Part shown: positions 1-10,555 of the stretch, in pieces
Position numbering within the stretch: position 1 is the stretch's first letter
How the letters are laid out: each line of letters starts with the position of its first letter
DNA from: Vanessa cardui
Lineage: Eukaryota; Arthropoda; Insecta; Lepidoptera; Nymphalidae
Length of the DNA: 64,000 nt
Reading direction: 5' to 3'
NCBI RefSeq assembly: GCF_905220365.1
Contig: NC_061138.1
Coordinates: 2,480,001-2,544,000, forward strand
Notes under the pieces: generated by a model
The model's database searches: none
Told to the model about the DNA's origin: nothing
The model's input: only the letters and a program-made list of their open reading frames with translations
Translations under genes and position numbers: made by a program

Positions 1-100
1 TCGGATTCCCCATTCGATTATAATGTTCATTTTTTGTAAATGGAACTTCTTGGGCGTCAAGAAATGTTTATATCGCCTTTTAATTTAAATTTAATTTAAT

Positions 101-205
101 TTTACCTAGGAGGACTCTCAAAAATATGTTAAATATGCAATTATTTTTATTACTTTTTAGTGCATTTTTATTTGGTTTAAAATAGTGTTTTGTTTGAAGT
201 CGGTT
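101..205 (+). repeat. Truncated copy of an AACCGACTTCAAA-TIR repeat
   Basis: This stretch matches 16150-16255 closely and ends with the same right terminal motif TTTGAAGTCGGTT at 193-205. The left terminal repeat present at 16105 is absent, so the copy is truncated. No coding potential is seen. Confidence 0.6.
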
Positions 206-496
206 TTTCTTTTTGTTAAAATTTTATTTATTTTTTGATTTGAAGTGAAGCTGATGTAGATGTAGATGTAACATTTTTTTCTTAATATGGATAGATTAAG
301 CGTGCCGTTTATATGAATCAGAAACTACTTCGGGGACAATTTCAAAAGAAACTTTCGAGTTAAACAAAAATAGCCTTTCGAAAATGCGGCTTTAATACGT
401 CATGCAGCATAAAATACAAGGTAACACCCTCGAATGAGCTGTAATCGACCTCAGTAAAAAAACTTTGCAAAAGAGCTATTCGTATGCTATGTCATC

Positions 497-2416
497 TATA
501 CTTATAATAAATCTGTAGGGAAGTCAATTCTGTACATGAAATATTTTTACAAAATAACTATCAGGGGGTGATCAGGGATCGATACTGATGGCAAAAATGC
601 AATCAGTAAAATTTTTGTCTGTCTGTCTGTCTGTCCATATAACCGTTATAGAAACAAAAACTACTCGACGGATTTTAACGAAACTTGGTACAAATATTTT
701 TCATACTCCTGAGCTGGTTATAGTATACTTTTCATCACGCTAGAGTCCATAGGAGCAGAGCGCTGAAGGGAAATGTCTGAAAAACGGGAAAGTTACCCCA
801 TATTTTGAGCTTCCGTCGCGTGTTTAGCCTTAATGGTTAAATTTACACAGAAATCATGTATTAACGAAATGTTCTCCTTAAAATTATACAAAAAATATCC
901 CATGACAGCCTATGCCTATCTTTTATGGTTGAGTCACAATAACACGTGTCACTCCCACAACAATAATAATTGTCATTTTAAAATGAGATAATTATTATAA
1001 ATTACATATATGGGAACAAGTGATTAGCTGTTTTGATTATAAGAAAGTAAACAATAATCATAATTGGTAAGTATACTCATAACTCCAACAACAATGAATC
1101 TTTAGTATAAAATGTAAACGTAAGACACATAACCAAAAAATCAACTTATTTATACATATAAATAGAAACCACCATGCCATTGAAGAAACAAAAGATCGGA
1201 ATATCAACAATATATGCGTAGCGTCATCCAAAAGAGCTACGGAAACAACACACCAACAAAAAATACGTTTAGAAACAAATAGAATCAGAATTTCTACTTT
1301 AAGAGCTGCCAAAACAGTTAGTCAACGAAATGATCAAGTTCCAGATCTTCGAACAAGCATCTTTATCAAGAGATACTGATAAACCTGACAAGCCCAATTA
1401 CTGGATGATGAATGATTAAAAAGGACTAAGTCAAGAACTAGAACCAATCTCAATAAATCAGCCTTCAATTACTATATAGGTTATGATAACAAGAATGAAT
1501 CCCGATGTGATCATTGGTTCAATGAATATAGTATGCCCATAGTGTCACACTAAATAAACTGCTGGTATATGCTACTCCACTGGTAAAATTTATTTACCAC
1601 AACTGGTTGAACCACCAGAACCTCTTCTTACCTACGTTACGGGAACTATTGAAGTTAGAGTCTAAATATTTCCTTCAGTATATTAGAAATTACAATTCAT
1701 GCTTTTAAATGATATCTTTTGGAGTAACAAATATTGTACAATACAATAATTTCCCGTCTACGTTTAAAGTGATATGATTGGTTCACTTCTTCCAGTATCT
1801 AAATAAAATCCCCAATTTCTGCACATTTATTTCACAGACAACGTAGAAAAAGATTGATCTTCGATGCATGTTCAGTACCACAACTAATCGAGAAATCATC
1901 GCTAAATTTAGGATTATGCCTAAAACTACTCTAAATAGTGAAACAACAAATGATTCAAAGTAATTATCAATGCAGATAGAACGCAGAGCATAAAAGGCGT
2001 ATTGAAGCTTCCATAGCTCCTGAAGTCACAGCTGTAATTGTCGGTACAGAAATTACAAAACGAGGTATTGTTATCACTAAGCGACACAAAAACAATCAAG
2101 GTATCGCTGAAAAATATCAATCGTATGACAATTATTACGATTATCCAATTATGATTATGCGAGCAGAAGATGGATATCATCTCGGACTGTATCAAAATTA
2201 TCTCACGACTGGCTCTGTGACATCGAAGAGTTTGATTTTTATGCGTATCGTATAATTAGAGATAATCAATCTAACCATATTCTGAAGTATTGTCAACTGT
2301 TTTAACAATTCATTGTTGACATGTACGCTATGGTCGAGAACGAAGGATTAATTACAAAAATTAAAAAAATATTTTTCTACGACTAATGCCCAGCGAAGCG
2401 GGCGGGTATAGCTAGT
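497..2416 (+). mobile_element. Decayed Helitron with remnants of the Rep/helicase ORF
   Basis: The left end reads TCTATACTTATAATAAA and the right end has a GC-rich palindrome (GCCCAGCGAAGCGGGCGGG) followed by CTAGT. These are the TC start and hairpin plus CTRR end expected of Helitrons. In between, frame-shifted plus-strand pieces resemble the N-terminal part of Helitron proteins. At about 1230-1350 a segment reads RATETTHQQ. At about 1563-1640 a segment reads STGKIYLPQLVEPPEP. At about 1990-2180 a segment contains SYDNYYDYP followed by RAEDGYH. At about 2280-2345 the QFIVDMYAMVE region remains. The helicase half is missing and the frame is broken throughout, so this is a dead, internally deleted copy. 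A (GTCT)n run lies near 611-632. Confidence 0.75.
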
Positions 2417-2519
2417 ACATCATATGATATCACATCATATACACAAAATTTGATTAAAGACAGTAAGAAATTCTGCCCCAAATCGCACCCTAACTGTAAG
2501 CCGTTTAGGAGTTCCGTCA

Positions 2520-2774
2520 ATACATAGTATAAAACAAAGTCGCTTTCTCTGTCCCTATATCTTTAAAACTACGCAACGGATTTTGATGCGGTTTTTTTTT
2601 AATAGATAGTGTAATTCAAGGGGAAGGTTTGTGTATATAATAAATGAACAATATAGTAAAGAAACTCTGACAATTTTAGAAGTTTGCAATGTGATGTCGT
2701 AAATAAACAAATTCTTTAGAATTTTTTTTATTACAGTATTACACCCGTGAGAAGTCGGGGCGGGTCGTTAGTTG
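2520..2774 (+). mobile_element. Short non-autonomous Helitron-like element
   Basis: The segment opens with TACATAGTATAAAACAAAGT and closes with a GC-rich GAAGTCGGGGCGGGTCGTTAGT, which resembles a slightly decayed hairpin plus CTAGT Helitron terminus. It has no coding potential. Assignment rests on the 3' end and is moderate. Confidence 0.45.
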
Positions 2775-3024
2775 ATTAAAATATTCGATTATGACAATTA
2801 CATGAACATAACCACGTTCCGGAAGGTGATTCAAATATCCAAATAACCCATAAATAAAAGATTCGACCGAGTATTGCTAACGTGCTCCTCAGAATTGTTC
2901 CGTTCCCTCCCGTTCCCTTAATTTGTTATGGATCCTTTGCTCAGAACCTTACCAAACTTTCACCAATCTACCCTTAAAGTATATCCTTTATAATAAAAAA
3001 GAATCATCCAAATTGTGCCAACCA

Positions 3025-3236
3025 ATTTTGAGTTATTCACCTATTTGTCGCGCACATACATAATGCAAATTTAAGACTTATGTCGTTTTCATACGGATAC
3101 CATCATCGGAAAAAAATAAAATTATCAAAATCGGTCCACCCAGTAAAAAGTTATGAGGTAACAAACATAAAAAAAAAATAAAAAAAATACAGACGAATTG
3201 ATAACCTCCTCCTTTTTGAAGTCGGTTGAAAACAGA
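3025..3236 (-). repeat. AACCGACTTCAAA-family repeat, minus orientation
   Basis: Read on the minus strand this begins AACCGACTTCAAAAAGGAGG and continues through a T-run, the same head seen at 16105 and 61055. A region resembling 'ACCGATTTTGA' follows. It is an interspersed repeat of the same family, with no gene. Confidence 0.6.
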
Positions 3237-3277
3237 CGTTTGACTGTCACGGTTTTCACGAACATCGAAACGATCTT

Positions 3278-3559
3278 GGTGGTAGGGCTTTGTGTAAGCC
3301 CGTCTGGGTAGGTACCACCCACTCATCAGTTATTCTACCGCCAAATGACAGTACTCAGTATTGTTGTGTTCCGGTTTGAAGGGTGAGTGACCCAGTGTAA
3401 CTACAGGGAAATAACATTTTAGTTCCCAAGGTTGGTGGCACATTGATTATGTAAGTAATAGTTATATTTTTCTTACAGCGTCATTATATATGGGTGATGG
3501 TGATCACGTACCATGAGGTGGCCCATATGCTCGTCCACCAATCTATACCATAAAAAAAC
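3278..3559 (+). mobile_element. SINE-like repeat, family 1
   Basis: A 280-bp unit begins GGTGGTAGGGCTTTGTG and ends CTATACCATAAAAAAA. It is repeated at 13348, 22514 and 63901, with older inverted copies near 19440 and 28480. Its last 60 bases resemble the 3' tail of the intact LINE at 54139-57487, which suggests shared retrotransposition machinery. It has no ORF. Confidence 0.75.
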
Positions 3560-4010
3560 TGAAGCGAATTTCCGAATTATGTTTTTTAGCTTTTTTAAAA
3601 ATAAGTAAAAAAAATGCAACTTCAAACATTTATTTTGAAAAAAGTATAGATTAAAATCATTTTTTTTTTCTTCTGATTTATAAAATAAATTTAATGCTGG
3701 ATATTTGTCAATATTGAAACAATAATTTTCGGTCCAAATTTAAATATGCGAGACAGAAAACAGAAAATATATTCTATTATCTTTTTGATTTCAAAAATGC
3801 TTAATAACCTAAAGTTCAGGGACGTTTTCATAAGGACAATGGTAAGGATGGAATCCTGTATTATGAACTGTAAAAGATGCTTTGTGTGCTGTGCCCTGTT
3901 ACAGAAAGTTTCTCGGATTCGCTAATGTATATTTTAATCAGGCTAAATTAGAAAATGTTTAACATGTTATTTAGGTATTGAACTGTTTTTCTTTCTAAAT
4001 TTGATTTTAA

Positions 4011-4062
4011 ACTAGTTGTGCCCGCGACCTTGTACGCATTATAATTTAACAAAAATATATAT
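4011..4062 (-). mobile_element. Helitron 3' end, left part of a copy split by a gypsy element
   Basis: Plus-strand ACTAGTTGTGCCCGCGACCT is the reverse complement of a Helitron 3' terminus ending CTAGT. The rest of the same Helitron continues at 9434-9690 beyond the inserted gypsy element, and the junction lies in an AT microsatellite on both sides. Confidence 0.7.
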
Positions 4063-4417
4063 ATAACGGCGGAGGGCCATCACCACAGTTATAGTTCATG
4101 GTTTCCTTTGTGGGCGTCTATCGGTGGGTGACGTAGGATCAAGAAAACACACTTGTAAAATCACCACAGTATAATCACTCAGTAACACAGTTTAAGTAGG
4201 TAACCGGAATGCGCGATGGTTCTGTGACCGCACGCGCCGAACGCTCGGAGAGTAGTGATGTCCGACGTTCCCCTCTGGCGCATGCTTACACAAACTCCAT
4301 CGAGTGCCGCTACGTGGCGCTGGCGTTCCGGAAACGATTCCATAACGTAGTCTCGTGGTAGTGGTATACGTTCCACTAGATGGCGTTGAAATTGAAATAA
4401 TTAACCCGGTTGCGACA
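4063..4417 (-). repeat. Terminal direct repeat of the gypsy element, distal copy
   Basis: This 355-bp segment is nearly identical to 9078-9433. On the minus strand it opens TGTCGCAACCGGG and ends inside the first dozen gag codons. Small ORFs within it are repeat sequence and not genes. Confidence 0.85.
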
Positions 4418-4872
4418 CGGCCATCCTGCTTGCACACGCCCACGTGTGATTGTTAACCTGCCGACAAAACATACCACAGAAAACCTTGTTCTGCTCGGCC
4501 ACTTCTGAAATTACATACACATCGGATAAATAAAGAAACTCTTAGACCACTACAGTTTAATTTATATTAACAATTCAACTTCAACTCTACTTTAAAACAA
4601 TATCGAACAATAGGAATTCAAAATAATCAAAATTACAATTACAGTCAAGATCACCACGCCAGGCCAGATACCAAAGTCATTTTATTCCACATTAACACTA
4701 TACTGCAAAATTATCTTTAAAGTTAACAAAACTCTACGAGTAAAAACCTCTAGCGCCACGGCTCTCTAGCCGAATAATCAATCACAATCAATGGCAATCA
4801 CATTGCCCTGCCGCATCCACCGCGTGGATCGAAACCTTGCATGTGCCCATGTGTATCACCCCGTGACTACAC
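4418..4872 (-). repeat. Candidate true LTR, single copy
   Basis: Downstream of the integrase ORF on the minus strand a purine-rich stretch (about 4880-4915) is followed by TGTAGTCACGGGGTG. The segment then runs to the start of the 355-bp repeat and holds an AATAAA on the minus strand at 4681-4686. This is the order expected for polypurine tract, U3 and R. A second copy is not found upstream of gag in the window. The assignment is inference. Confidence 0.35.
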
Positions 4873-5056
4873 ACCATTGTGGTCTCTCTTAGACCCCGAC
4901 CTCCGCCTGAGTTAAACGCGCACCGCGCACCCACGGTCTACTTGAGTTGCCTCAAGAGATGCCGACTTCTACCGGGCTACGACTACGTAATAACTACAGG
5001 TACGGTCGAACACAATACGGCCGCTAGCATCCCTTACTCGTCTACACACATTAAGC

Positions 5057-6859
5057 TTACTCGTCAACACCGTTACAGCTATCATCAACATCAACATCGA
5101 CTGGTAAATGACCTGCTGGCATCTTTCTTAACCTATCGTGTGCATATTTGTACGTACGCTTTGAATTTAAAGCCTTTAACATGTAACGATCACCATCCAA
5201 AACCTTAATCACCTTAAACGGACCTTTATACTTCGGGTCTAACTTTGTTTGGTTTCGTTCTTCGTTTTCTAACAATACAAAGTCACCTACTGCAAAATTC
5301 TTAATTTTAGCCTTTGTTTTATCAAATCGAGCCTTATCATATTCCGCACCTTGTGTTATATTCTCAGCCACGCGATCGCGAATTTCGTTCAAATCAACAT
5401 CGGTCTCTATTTCGCTACACATCAATGACAGCGGTCTTGCAACTTTCCCGATTAAAAGTTCAAGTGGAGAAGCTTTTGTAACTCTATTCATCGTACAATT
5501 TATTGCTAGTTGAACCTCGCCTATAGTATCCTGCCACGGTTTATCACCGCTTGTTTCTACTGCAGTTAACATTGATTTAAGAACACTCATAACTCTCTCT
5601 ACTTGCCCGTTGGCACGAGATGAACCGGTCGCTATCAGATGTAAGTCAATATTTTTACTAACACAAAAATCACGAAATTCCTTACTCGAAAAACAACGTC
5701 CTTGGTCAGCTATTATGCGACTTGGAGCACCAAATAGAGCTGTACTTTTAGTTACGGCGTGAATGCTACTTTTAGAGTCAATGTTTCTCGAATGAAAGAG
5801 CAATACATACTTCGTAAACGCATCTATTAACACGAAAATGTATTCTTTTTTATCGTTTTTGCCGCTAAGTTTACCCGTCGCGACTATGTGAACCGTATGC
5901 CATGGCGTCGTTACTTTAGGTATTGAATGCAATTCGGCTTGAACTTTACCAGAATGCGATTTCGCTACTTTACATGTAACGCAATTATCAATGAATTTTC
6001 TAACATACTGAGACATTCCCGGAAACCAATAATAATGAAATAGTTTTTCAGTAGTCTTTTCGGCACCAAGATGAACAATAGCGTCGTGAAAGTTATTAAC
6101 TACGGACCATCTGAGAGCACGAGGTAAATATGGTAAGCTCTTAGTTCTACCGTTGCGCTGTATTTTTCGGTGTAAGATACCCGACTGTATCACATAAGTT
6201 TTCGCTAATCGTTCATCTAAACGATTTTCTTCTAAGTCAGTAATTATTTTTGAAATCTCAGTATCGCGCTGTTGTTCCGCTTGGAGCCAGTTAGGGGAAA
6301 GCTCTGTTACGTCAACGCGTTTTGGACTAACACGATCTACTGCTTTTGAATCAAATGACAAAGGATTTCGAGAGAAGAAGTCTACATGCGACATACGTTT
6401 TCCCTCTCTGTATACGACATCAAAATCAAATGACTGTAGAAAGGACCACCATCTATGCGCCCGAGGAGTGAGTTCCTTTTTCGTTTGAGAAGATTTTAAC
6501 GAATTACAATCAGTAAAGACGGTAAACTTTTTGCCATGAAGATATTGCCTAAAATGCTTGATCGAATTTACAACAGCGAGAGTTTCAAGATCGTACGAGT
6601 GATACTGGCTTTCTGCTGGAGATGTTCTTTTACTGTAATAAGCTACTACACTACGTTTATTATCTTTGACTTGAAATAAGATTGCTCCATAGCCTAAACT
6701 ACTCGCGTCTGTATGCAACTCTACTGGAAGCTCGGGGTCATAGATCGATAATATAGGGTCACTCGTTAGAACAGAAATTACTTTTTGACGAATGACTTCA
6801 TGTTCAGGTTTCCAATTTAATTCGCCTTTCAATGAGGTTAATCGGTGCAAGGGAGCCAT
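5057..6859 (-). CDS. Gypsy pol, 3' part: RNase H and integrase
   Basis: This 600-codon frame starts just after the RT domain. RNase H occupies about residues 40-150 with acidic residues D51, E92 and D117. The integrase zinc-binding domain lies at about 255-300, with H258, H263, C293 and C296. In the integrase core, D385 (IADQGRCF) and E421 (NGQVERV) are present. The position where gypsy integrases normally carry the first catalytic aspartate reads HIVATGKL, with V326 in place of Asp, so the enzyme is probably inactive. The first Met is internal to the original polyprotein: the frame joins the upstream RT ORF through a one-base frameshift near 6900-6910. The stop is TAA at 5057-5059. Confidence 0.85.
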   Translation of the reverse strand: MAPLHRLTSLKGELNWKPEHEVIRQKVISVLTSDPILSIYDPELPVELHTDASSLGYGAILFQVKDNKRSVVAYYSKRTSPAESQYHSYDLETLAVVNSIKHFRQYLHGKKFTVFTDCNSLKSSQTKKELTPRAHRWWSFLQSFDFDVVYREGKRMSHVDFFSRNPLSFDSKAVDRVSPKRVDVTELSPNWLQAEQQRDTEISKIITDLEENRLDERLAKTYVIQSGILHRKIQRNGRTKSLPYLPRALRWSVVNNFHDAIVHLGAEKTTEKLFHYYWFPGMSQYVRKFIDNCVTCKVAKSHSGKVQAELHSIPKVTTPWHTVHIVATGKLSGKNDKKEYIFVLIDAFTKYVLLFHSRNIDSKSSIHAVTKSTALFGAPSRIIADQGRCFSSKEFRDFCVSKNIDLHLIATGSSRANGQVERVMSVLKSMLTAVETSGDKPWQDTIGEVQLAINCTMNRVTKASPLELLIGKVARPLSLMCSEIETDVDLNEIRDRVAENITQGAEYDKARFDKTKAKIKNFAVGDFVLLENEERNQTKLDPKYKGPFKVIKVLDGDRYMLKALNSKRTYKYAHDRLRKMPAGHLPVDVDVDDSCNGVDE

Positions 6860-8007
6860 TATTTTAGAGAAATCTTTAATAAACTGTCGAAAATAAGACG
6901 ATAACCTATAAACTGTCGTAGTTGAGTCACTGTTTCAGGGAGCGGTAAAGCAGTTAAAGCCTCTACCTTTCTACGATTGGGTTTAATCTGACCTGACTCT
7001 ACTTCGAATCCCAAGAACTCTACCTTCGTCTTGAGGAAGGAGCACTTCTTGAGGTTCAAAGAGAAACCAGCTTTAGTCAAAACTTCCAATACAGTGTAAA
7101 GTCTCTGTAAACCTAACTCTACGTCGGGTGAAACTATCAAAATGTCATCGACATAAACAATCACGTAATCATGAGCTAGATTACCTAGAGCGTTCATAAT
7201 AGCCCGTTGGAATACTGAGATAGCGTTCTTTAAGCCAAAAGGCATGGTTAAAAACTCGTATTGTCCGTAATTTGTTATAAAAGTAGTCATTTCTATGGAA
7301 TCTTTACTAACCGGAATTAAATGAAAACCACTAGCGCAATCTAATTTAGAAAAATAATTGGCACCGTGAAGTCGCGCAATTTGGTCAGAAATAAGAGGGA
7401 GCGGGTAACGATCGGAGACGGTGTTACTATTAAGGTCGCGGTAGTCTATACACATACGATCAGAGCCGTCATGTTTCTTTACTAGCAGTGCCGGACTCGC
7501 GAATGGAGAACAACTAGGCCTAATGATATTAGCTTCTAATAACTCTTTTACACGTTCGCGTACAATACTACGTTCTTCTGTTGACATTCTATACGGTCGC
7601 CGCTGCACCGTTCGATTCGAATCAATTAATTTAATCTTAAGCTCGCCTGTGTTTACACGCGTTGTAGGTAAACCGGTTATAAAATACTCAGAAAACTGAT
7701 TAAGCACATCCAATAGTTTAGATTTGTTTTCACCAGACACACCTGTCGTAATTAAATCTAATCGTAATGTATTATCACTATTTTGACTGATCGAATTTAC
7801 ACAACAAACCTTAGTGAACGAAAGCTCGGTAGCTGTCATATTTACCGCGAAACCACGATTTAAAATCTCACGGCCTAACATAACGTTACTTTGCAGATAG
7901 CTGTCAGGTAAAACATGTAATAAGATATCTAGAGGGTGACCGTTAATCACAATACAACATAAAATCTGCTCTGTACTGAATGCTTGTGTTTTACCAATAC
8001 CAGTCAT
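6859..8007 (-). CDS. Gypsy protease-RT segment of pol
   Basis: The frame holds a Ty3/gypsy reverse transcriptase at about residues 140-380, including the DYRDLN motif (residues 188-193), TMPFGLKNA and the catalytic YVDD at 285-288. The aspartic protease DSGA motif lies upstream in the same frame, between the gag TAG at 8098-8100 and the Met at 8007, so this Met is not a true start. The frame runs out after FIGY with a nonsense tail because of a one-base frameshift, and RNase H continues in the next frame. Confidence 0.85.
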   Translation of the reverse strand: MTGIGKTQAFSTEQILCCIVINGHPLDILLHVLPDSYLQSNVMLGREILNRGFAVNMTATELSFTKVCCVNSISQNSDNTLRLDLITTGVSGENKSKLLDVLNQFSEYFITGLPTTRVNTGELKIKLIDSNRTVQRRPYRMSTEERSIVRERVKELLEANIIRPSCSPFASPALLVKKHDGSDRMCIDYRDLNSNTVSDRYPLPLISDQIARLHGANYFSKLDCASGFHLIPVSKDSIEMTTFITNYGQYEFLTMPFGLKNAISVFQRAIMNALGNLAHDYVIVYVDDILIVSPDVELGLQRLYTVLEVLTKAGFSLNLKKCSFLKTKVEFLGFEVESGQIKPNRRKVEALTALPLPETVTQLRQFIGYRLIFDSLLKISLK

Positions 8008-8097
8008 AGCAACAACATTATAGTGGCGCTTGCCACTGAACTTTGATGAAAAACTTTCTTTAACTAACGAGCATTCAGCACCAGAATCATATGTAAA

Positions 8098-9114
8098 CTA
8101 AATTAATTCACCTTTGTGTATTAATGTCCCGGACGGTGGCTGCACCGTACAGATGTCAACGCGTCGCTCGCCGCCGTGTGCGCCGCCGATGGCGGGCCCG
8201 CTGCCGCCGTGGCTGCTGCTGTTGCACCGCGCGGCGATGTGACCCGGCTTGCCACATTTAAAGCAAACCAAGGTCTTGGCTGCCGGCTGCTGCGATGCTT
8301 GACTCGACGATGTTGTAGGTGTAGGCCGTCCTCTCGTGTCAATCGTTTTACTTCTACATTCAATTCGCTTATGACCACTTTTGCCACAATTATAACACTG
8401 AACTTGGGTCATCCTCGCTCGCTTCATGTCAGTTGTATTTGACAGCTCACTGGTGGTGTTTATTTTGCGCTTGAGATGTGAAAAAGTACTCAGTTCTTGT
8501 TGTAATTTCTCTCTTGATGTAATGTTCGTAGTAAATGCCATACGCTGAAGTCGCGGCTCGAACTGTGACAAGTGAGCGAGTACTGTTGCTACGGCGATTT
8601 CTTCTTTGTTTACGTCTTTCCATCGGTTGGTCAGCGACGAAATTAATCGACTTGCAAATGCGGGTAGTGTTTCTTTTTCACTTGGTTTCTCAGCACTCAT
8701 CTTAATGAGGGTACCCGCCAATGTTTCGGTCGAAGTAAATCGTGTTGCGAAGAGAGCTTTGAATTCAACCCACGTGATACCCTCATAGGCTATTTGAGAT
8801 AACCAAGTTGATGCTTCACCTTTTAGCGCCTTGCTGACCGCCAAAACAAGTCGACCGCCGCTTGGAGGATTTTCGGCGAAACACAAGTCAGCCGTCGAGT
8901 ACCAGGATCTTGCATCAGCATCCTTTTTGTCAGGATCGAACGCTGGTAGTTCTGCATGGTGGGCCGGCTTAGATGATTGCAGGGCCTCAATCAATGCTCG
9001 CATGTTCTGGTTTTGTTGCTCGAACATTGCACGCCAGATGTTCTCATTGTTTTGATCCAACGCTGATCCCGCTTCTGATAACGGCGGAGGGCCATCACCA
9101 CAGTTATAGTTCAT
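8098..9114 (-). CDS. Gypsy gag with two CCHC zinc knuckles
   Basis: This 338-residue protein has a retrotransposon gag (capsid-like) region at about 55-215, a basic linker, and two zinc knuckles, C240-C243-H248-C253 and C284-C287-H292-C297, for binding the element RNA. The start at 9114 is the first Met and lies inside the 355-bp terminal repeat. The TAG stop at 8098-8100 is in the same frame as the protease region that follows. Gag-pol would therefore be continuous if this codon were read through, or the TAG is a nonsense mutation. Confidence 0.85.
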   Translation of the reverse strand: MNYNCGDGPPPLSEAGSALDQNNENIWRAMFEQQNQNMRALIEALQSSKPAHHAELPAFDPDKKDADARSWYSTADLCFAENPPSGGRLVLAVSKALKGEASTWLSQIAYEGITWVEFKALFATRFTSTETLAGTLIKMSAEKPSEKETLPAFASRLISSLTNRWKDVNKEEIAVATVLAHLSQFEPRLQRMAFTTNITSREKLQQELSTFSHLKRKINTTSELSNTTDMKRARMTQVQCYNCGKSGHKRIECRSKTIDTRGRPTPTTSSSQASQQPAAKTLVCFKCGKPGHIAARCNSSSHGGSGPAIGGAHGGERRVDICTVQPPSGTLIHKGELI

Positions 9115-9433
9115 GGTTTCCTTTGTGGGCGTCTATCGGTGGGTGACGTAGGATCAAGAAAACACACTTGTAAAATCAACCACAGTATAATCACTCAGTA
9201 ACACAGTTTAAGTAGGTAACCGGAATGCGCGATGGTTCTGTGACCGCACGCGCCGAACGCTCGGAGAGTAGTGATGTCCGACGTTCCCCTCTGGCGCATG
9301 CTTACACAAACTCCATCGAGTGCCGCTACGTGGCGCTGGCGTTCCGGAAACGATTCCATAACGTAGTCTCGTGGTAGTGGTGTACGTTCCACTAGATGGC
9401 GTTGAAATTGAAATAATTAACCCGGTTGCGACA
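9078..9433 (-). repeat. Terminal direct repeat of the gypsy element, proximal copy
   Basis: This is the partner of 4063-4417 and includes the 5' leader and first codons of gag. Its outer boundary TGTCGCAACC abuts an AT microsatellite belonging to the interrupted Helitron. Confidence 0.85.
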
Positions 9434-9690
9434 TATATATATATATATTTTACCCTAAGTTACTCCTTATTATATCAGTTATCTGCCAGTAAAGGTCCCG
9501 TCAAAATCGGTCCAGCCGTTCCAGAGATTGGCCGGAACAAACAGAAAGACAGACAGATAGACAAAAATTGTAAAAAATCTTATTTTGGTATATTATGTAT
9601 CGTATATACATATATATGCATTAAGTAAAAAAGGGCTTTCTTAATATTACAAACAGACACTCCAATTTTATTATATGTACATTGTAATAC
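9434..9690 (-). mobile_element. Helitron, 5' part of the copy split by the gypsy element
   Basis: The sequence includes AAAATCGGTCCAGCCGTTCC, a GACAGACAGATAGAC run and an ACAGACACTCCAATTTTATT terminus. It matches 14290-14477, 30690-30920 (opposite strand) and 33050-33166. It is the 5' half of a minus-strand Helitron whose 3' end is at 4011. Confidence 0.65.
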
Positions 9691-9937
9691 ATTGTATTAA
9701 GTATGAAATTAAGTATGTAGTTTTTACATTGGATAATATTTTTAATCAATTTTATGGGAATTTTAAGCGAGCGAGAGAGCGACCTTTTGTACGAATTCGT
9801 TCGTGTTCGAACACGAATTTCCAGTAGAGTCCATTCTGGTCATTTTATTTCGGTTGTTTTGAAATAAATTCTGAATTTTTATGCATTTTTGTATTTCGGT
9901 TCGAGTAAGTAAGTTCGAGTAAGTTCGGGTAAGAGTC

Positions 9938-10012
9938 GAGATGGCCCAGTGGTAAGAACGCGCGCATCTTAACCGATGATTGCGGGTTCAAACCCAGGCA
10001 AGCACCGCTGAT
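9938..10012 (+). repeat. tRNA-like head of SINE family 2
   Basis: GAGATGGCCCAGTGGTAAGA and GCGGGTTCAAACCCAGGC resemble internal Pol III A and B boxes. The same head is found at 14802 and, inverted, at 21180-21236 and 30085-30140. Here only the head is present and LINE sequence follows directly. Confidence 0.55.
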
Positions 10013-10415
10013 TCATGTAAAGTCAATAGATCCTTCTTGGGGCAAGGTATCCGTTTCTATAATAAAATTCCGCAGAAATTTTTAACTTTGCCGTTTAGTA
10101 AATTCAAATCGTTTGTTAAAAATACATTGGTAGAAAAAGCATACTATTCGATACAAGATTTTGTAGATGATAAAAAAGCGTGGAGTTAATACCTGTTGAC
10201 TTCCAAGCAGGATACATTAATTGAAATAATTGTATTTAATTAACATGACGTTGTATTTTTTAAATGTTAAAAAAGAGTAACTACTGAGTTTCTTGCCGGT
10301 TCTTCTCGGTAGAATCTACTTTCCGAACCGGTGGTAGCTTCACTTAATTGTAAAATGACGATTCAAAAGTGCTTATAAAAGCCTACTTGAATAAAGTTTA
10401 TTTTGATTTTGATTT
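10013..10415 (+). mobile_element. Truncated Jockey-type LINE 3' end
   Basis: A short coding remnant ends with the peptide FVDDKKAW before a stop at about 10187. A 3' UTR follows and finishes with a TTTTGATTTTGATTT tail. The same 3' end occurs inverted at 41040-41370. It is 5'-truncated and dead. Confidence 0.7.
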
Positions 10416-10555
10416 ATTATAGTTTCTAAAGGAACCAATATCTATAGGCTTAGTGAGAACTTACCTTAAGGTAATGGTGACTTCTAAATTCTAAAGTTTG
10501 ATGTTTGTAGGTGAACATAAATTATGACAAGGCAAAATATAAAAAAAAATGGAAT

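Larger units (their letters stand above)
4063..9433 (-). mobile_element. Ty3/gypsy retrotransposon with 355-bp terminal direct repeats
   Basis: The element is read on the minus strand: gag, protease, reverse transcriptase, RNase H, integrase. No envelope-like ORF is seen. Direct repeats of 355-356 bp close both ends (4063-4417 and 9078-9433) and differ by about one substitution and one inserted A, so the insertion is young. The repeat contains the gag start codon, which is unusual for an LTR. A LTR-like segment (4418-about 4872) with a minus-strand AATAAA near 4681 occurs only once. The element sits in a TA microsatellite inside a Helitron. The gag-pol frame carries one in-frame TAG and one frameshift, so this copy is probably not autonomous. 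Confidence 0.85.

Noticed and set aside
4179..4443. Small ORFs inside the gypsy terminal repeat (also 9195-9392)
   Set aside because: They are duplicated because the repeat is duplicated, and show no motif or start context.
8121..9055. ORFs overlapping gag in other frames
   Set aside because: They are shadows of the gag frame with no domain.
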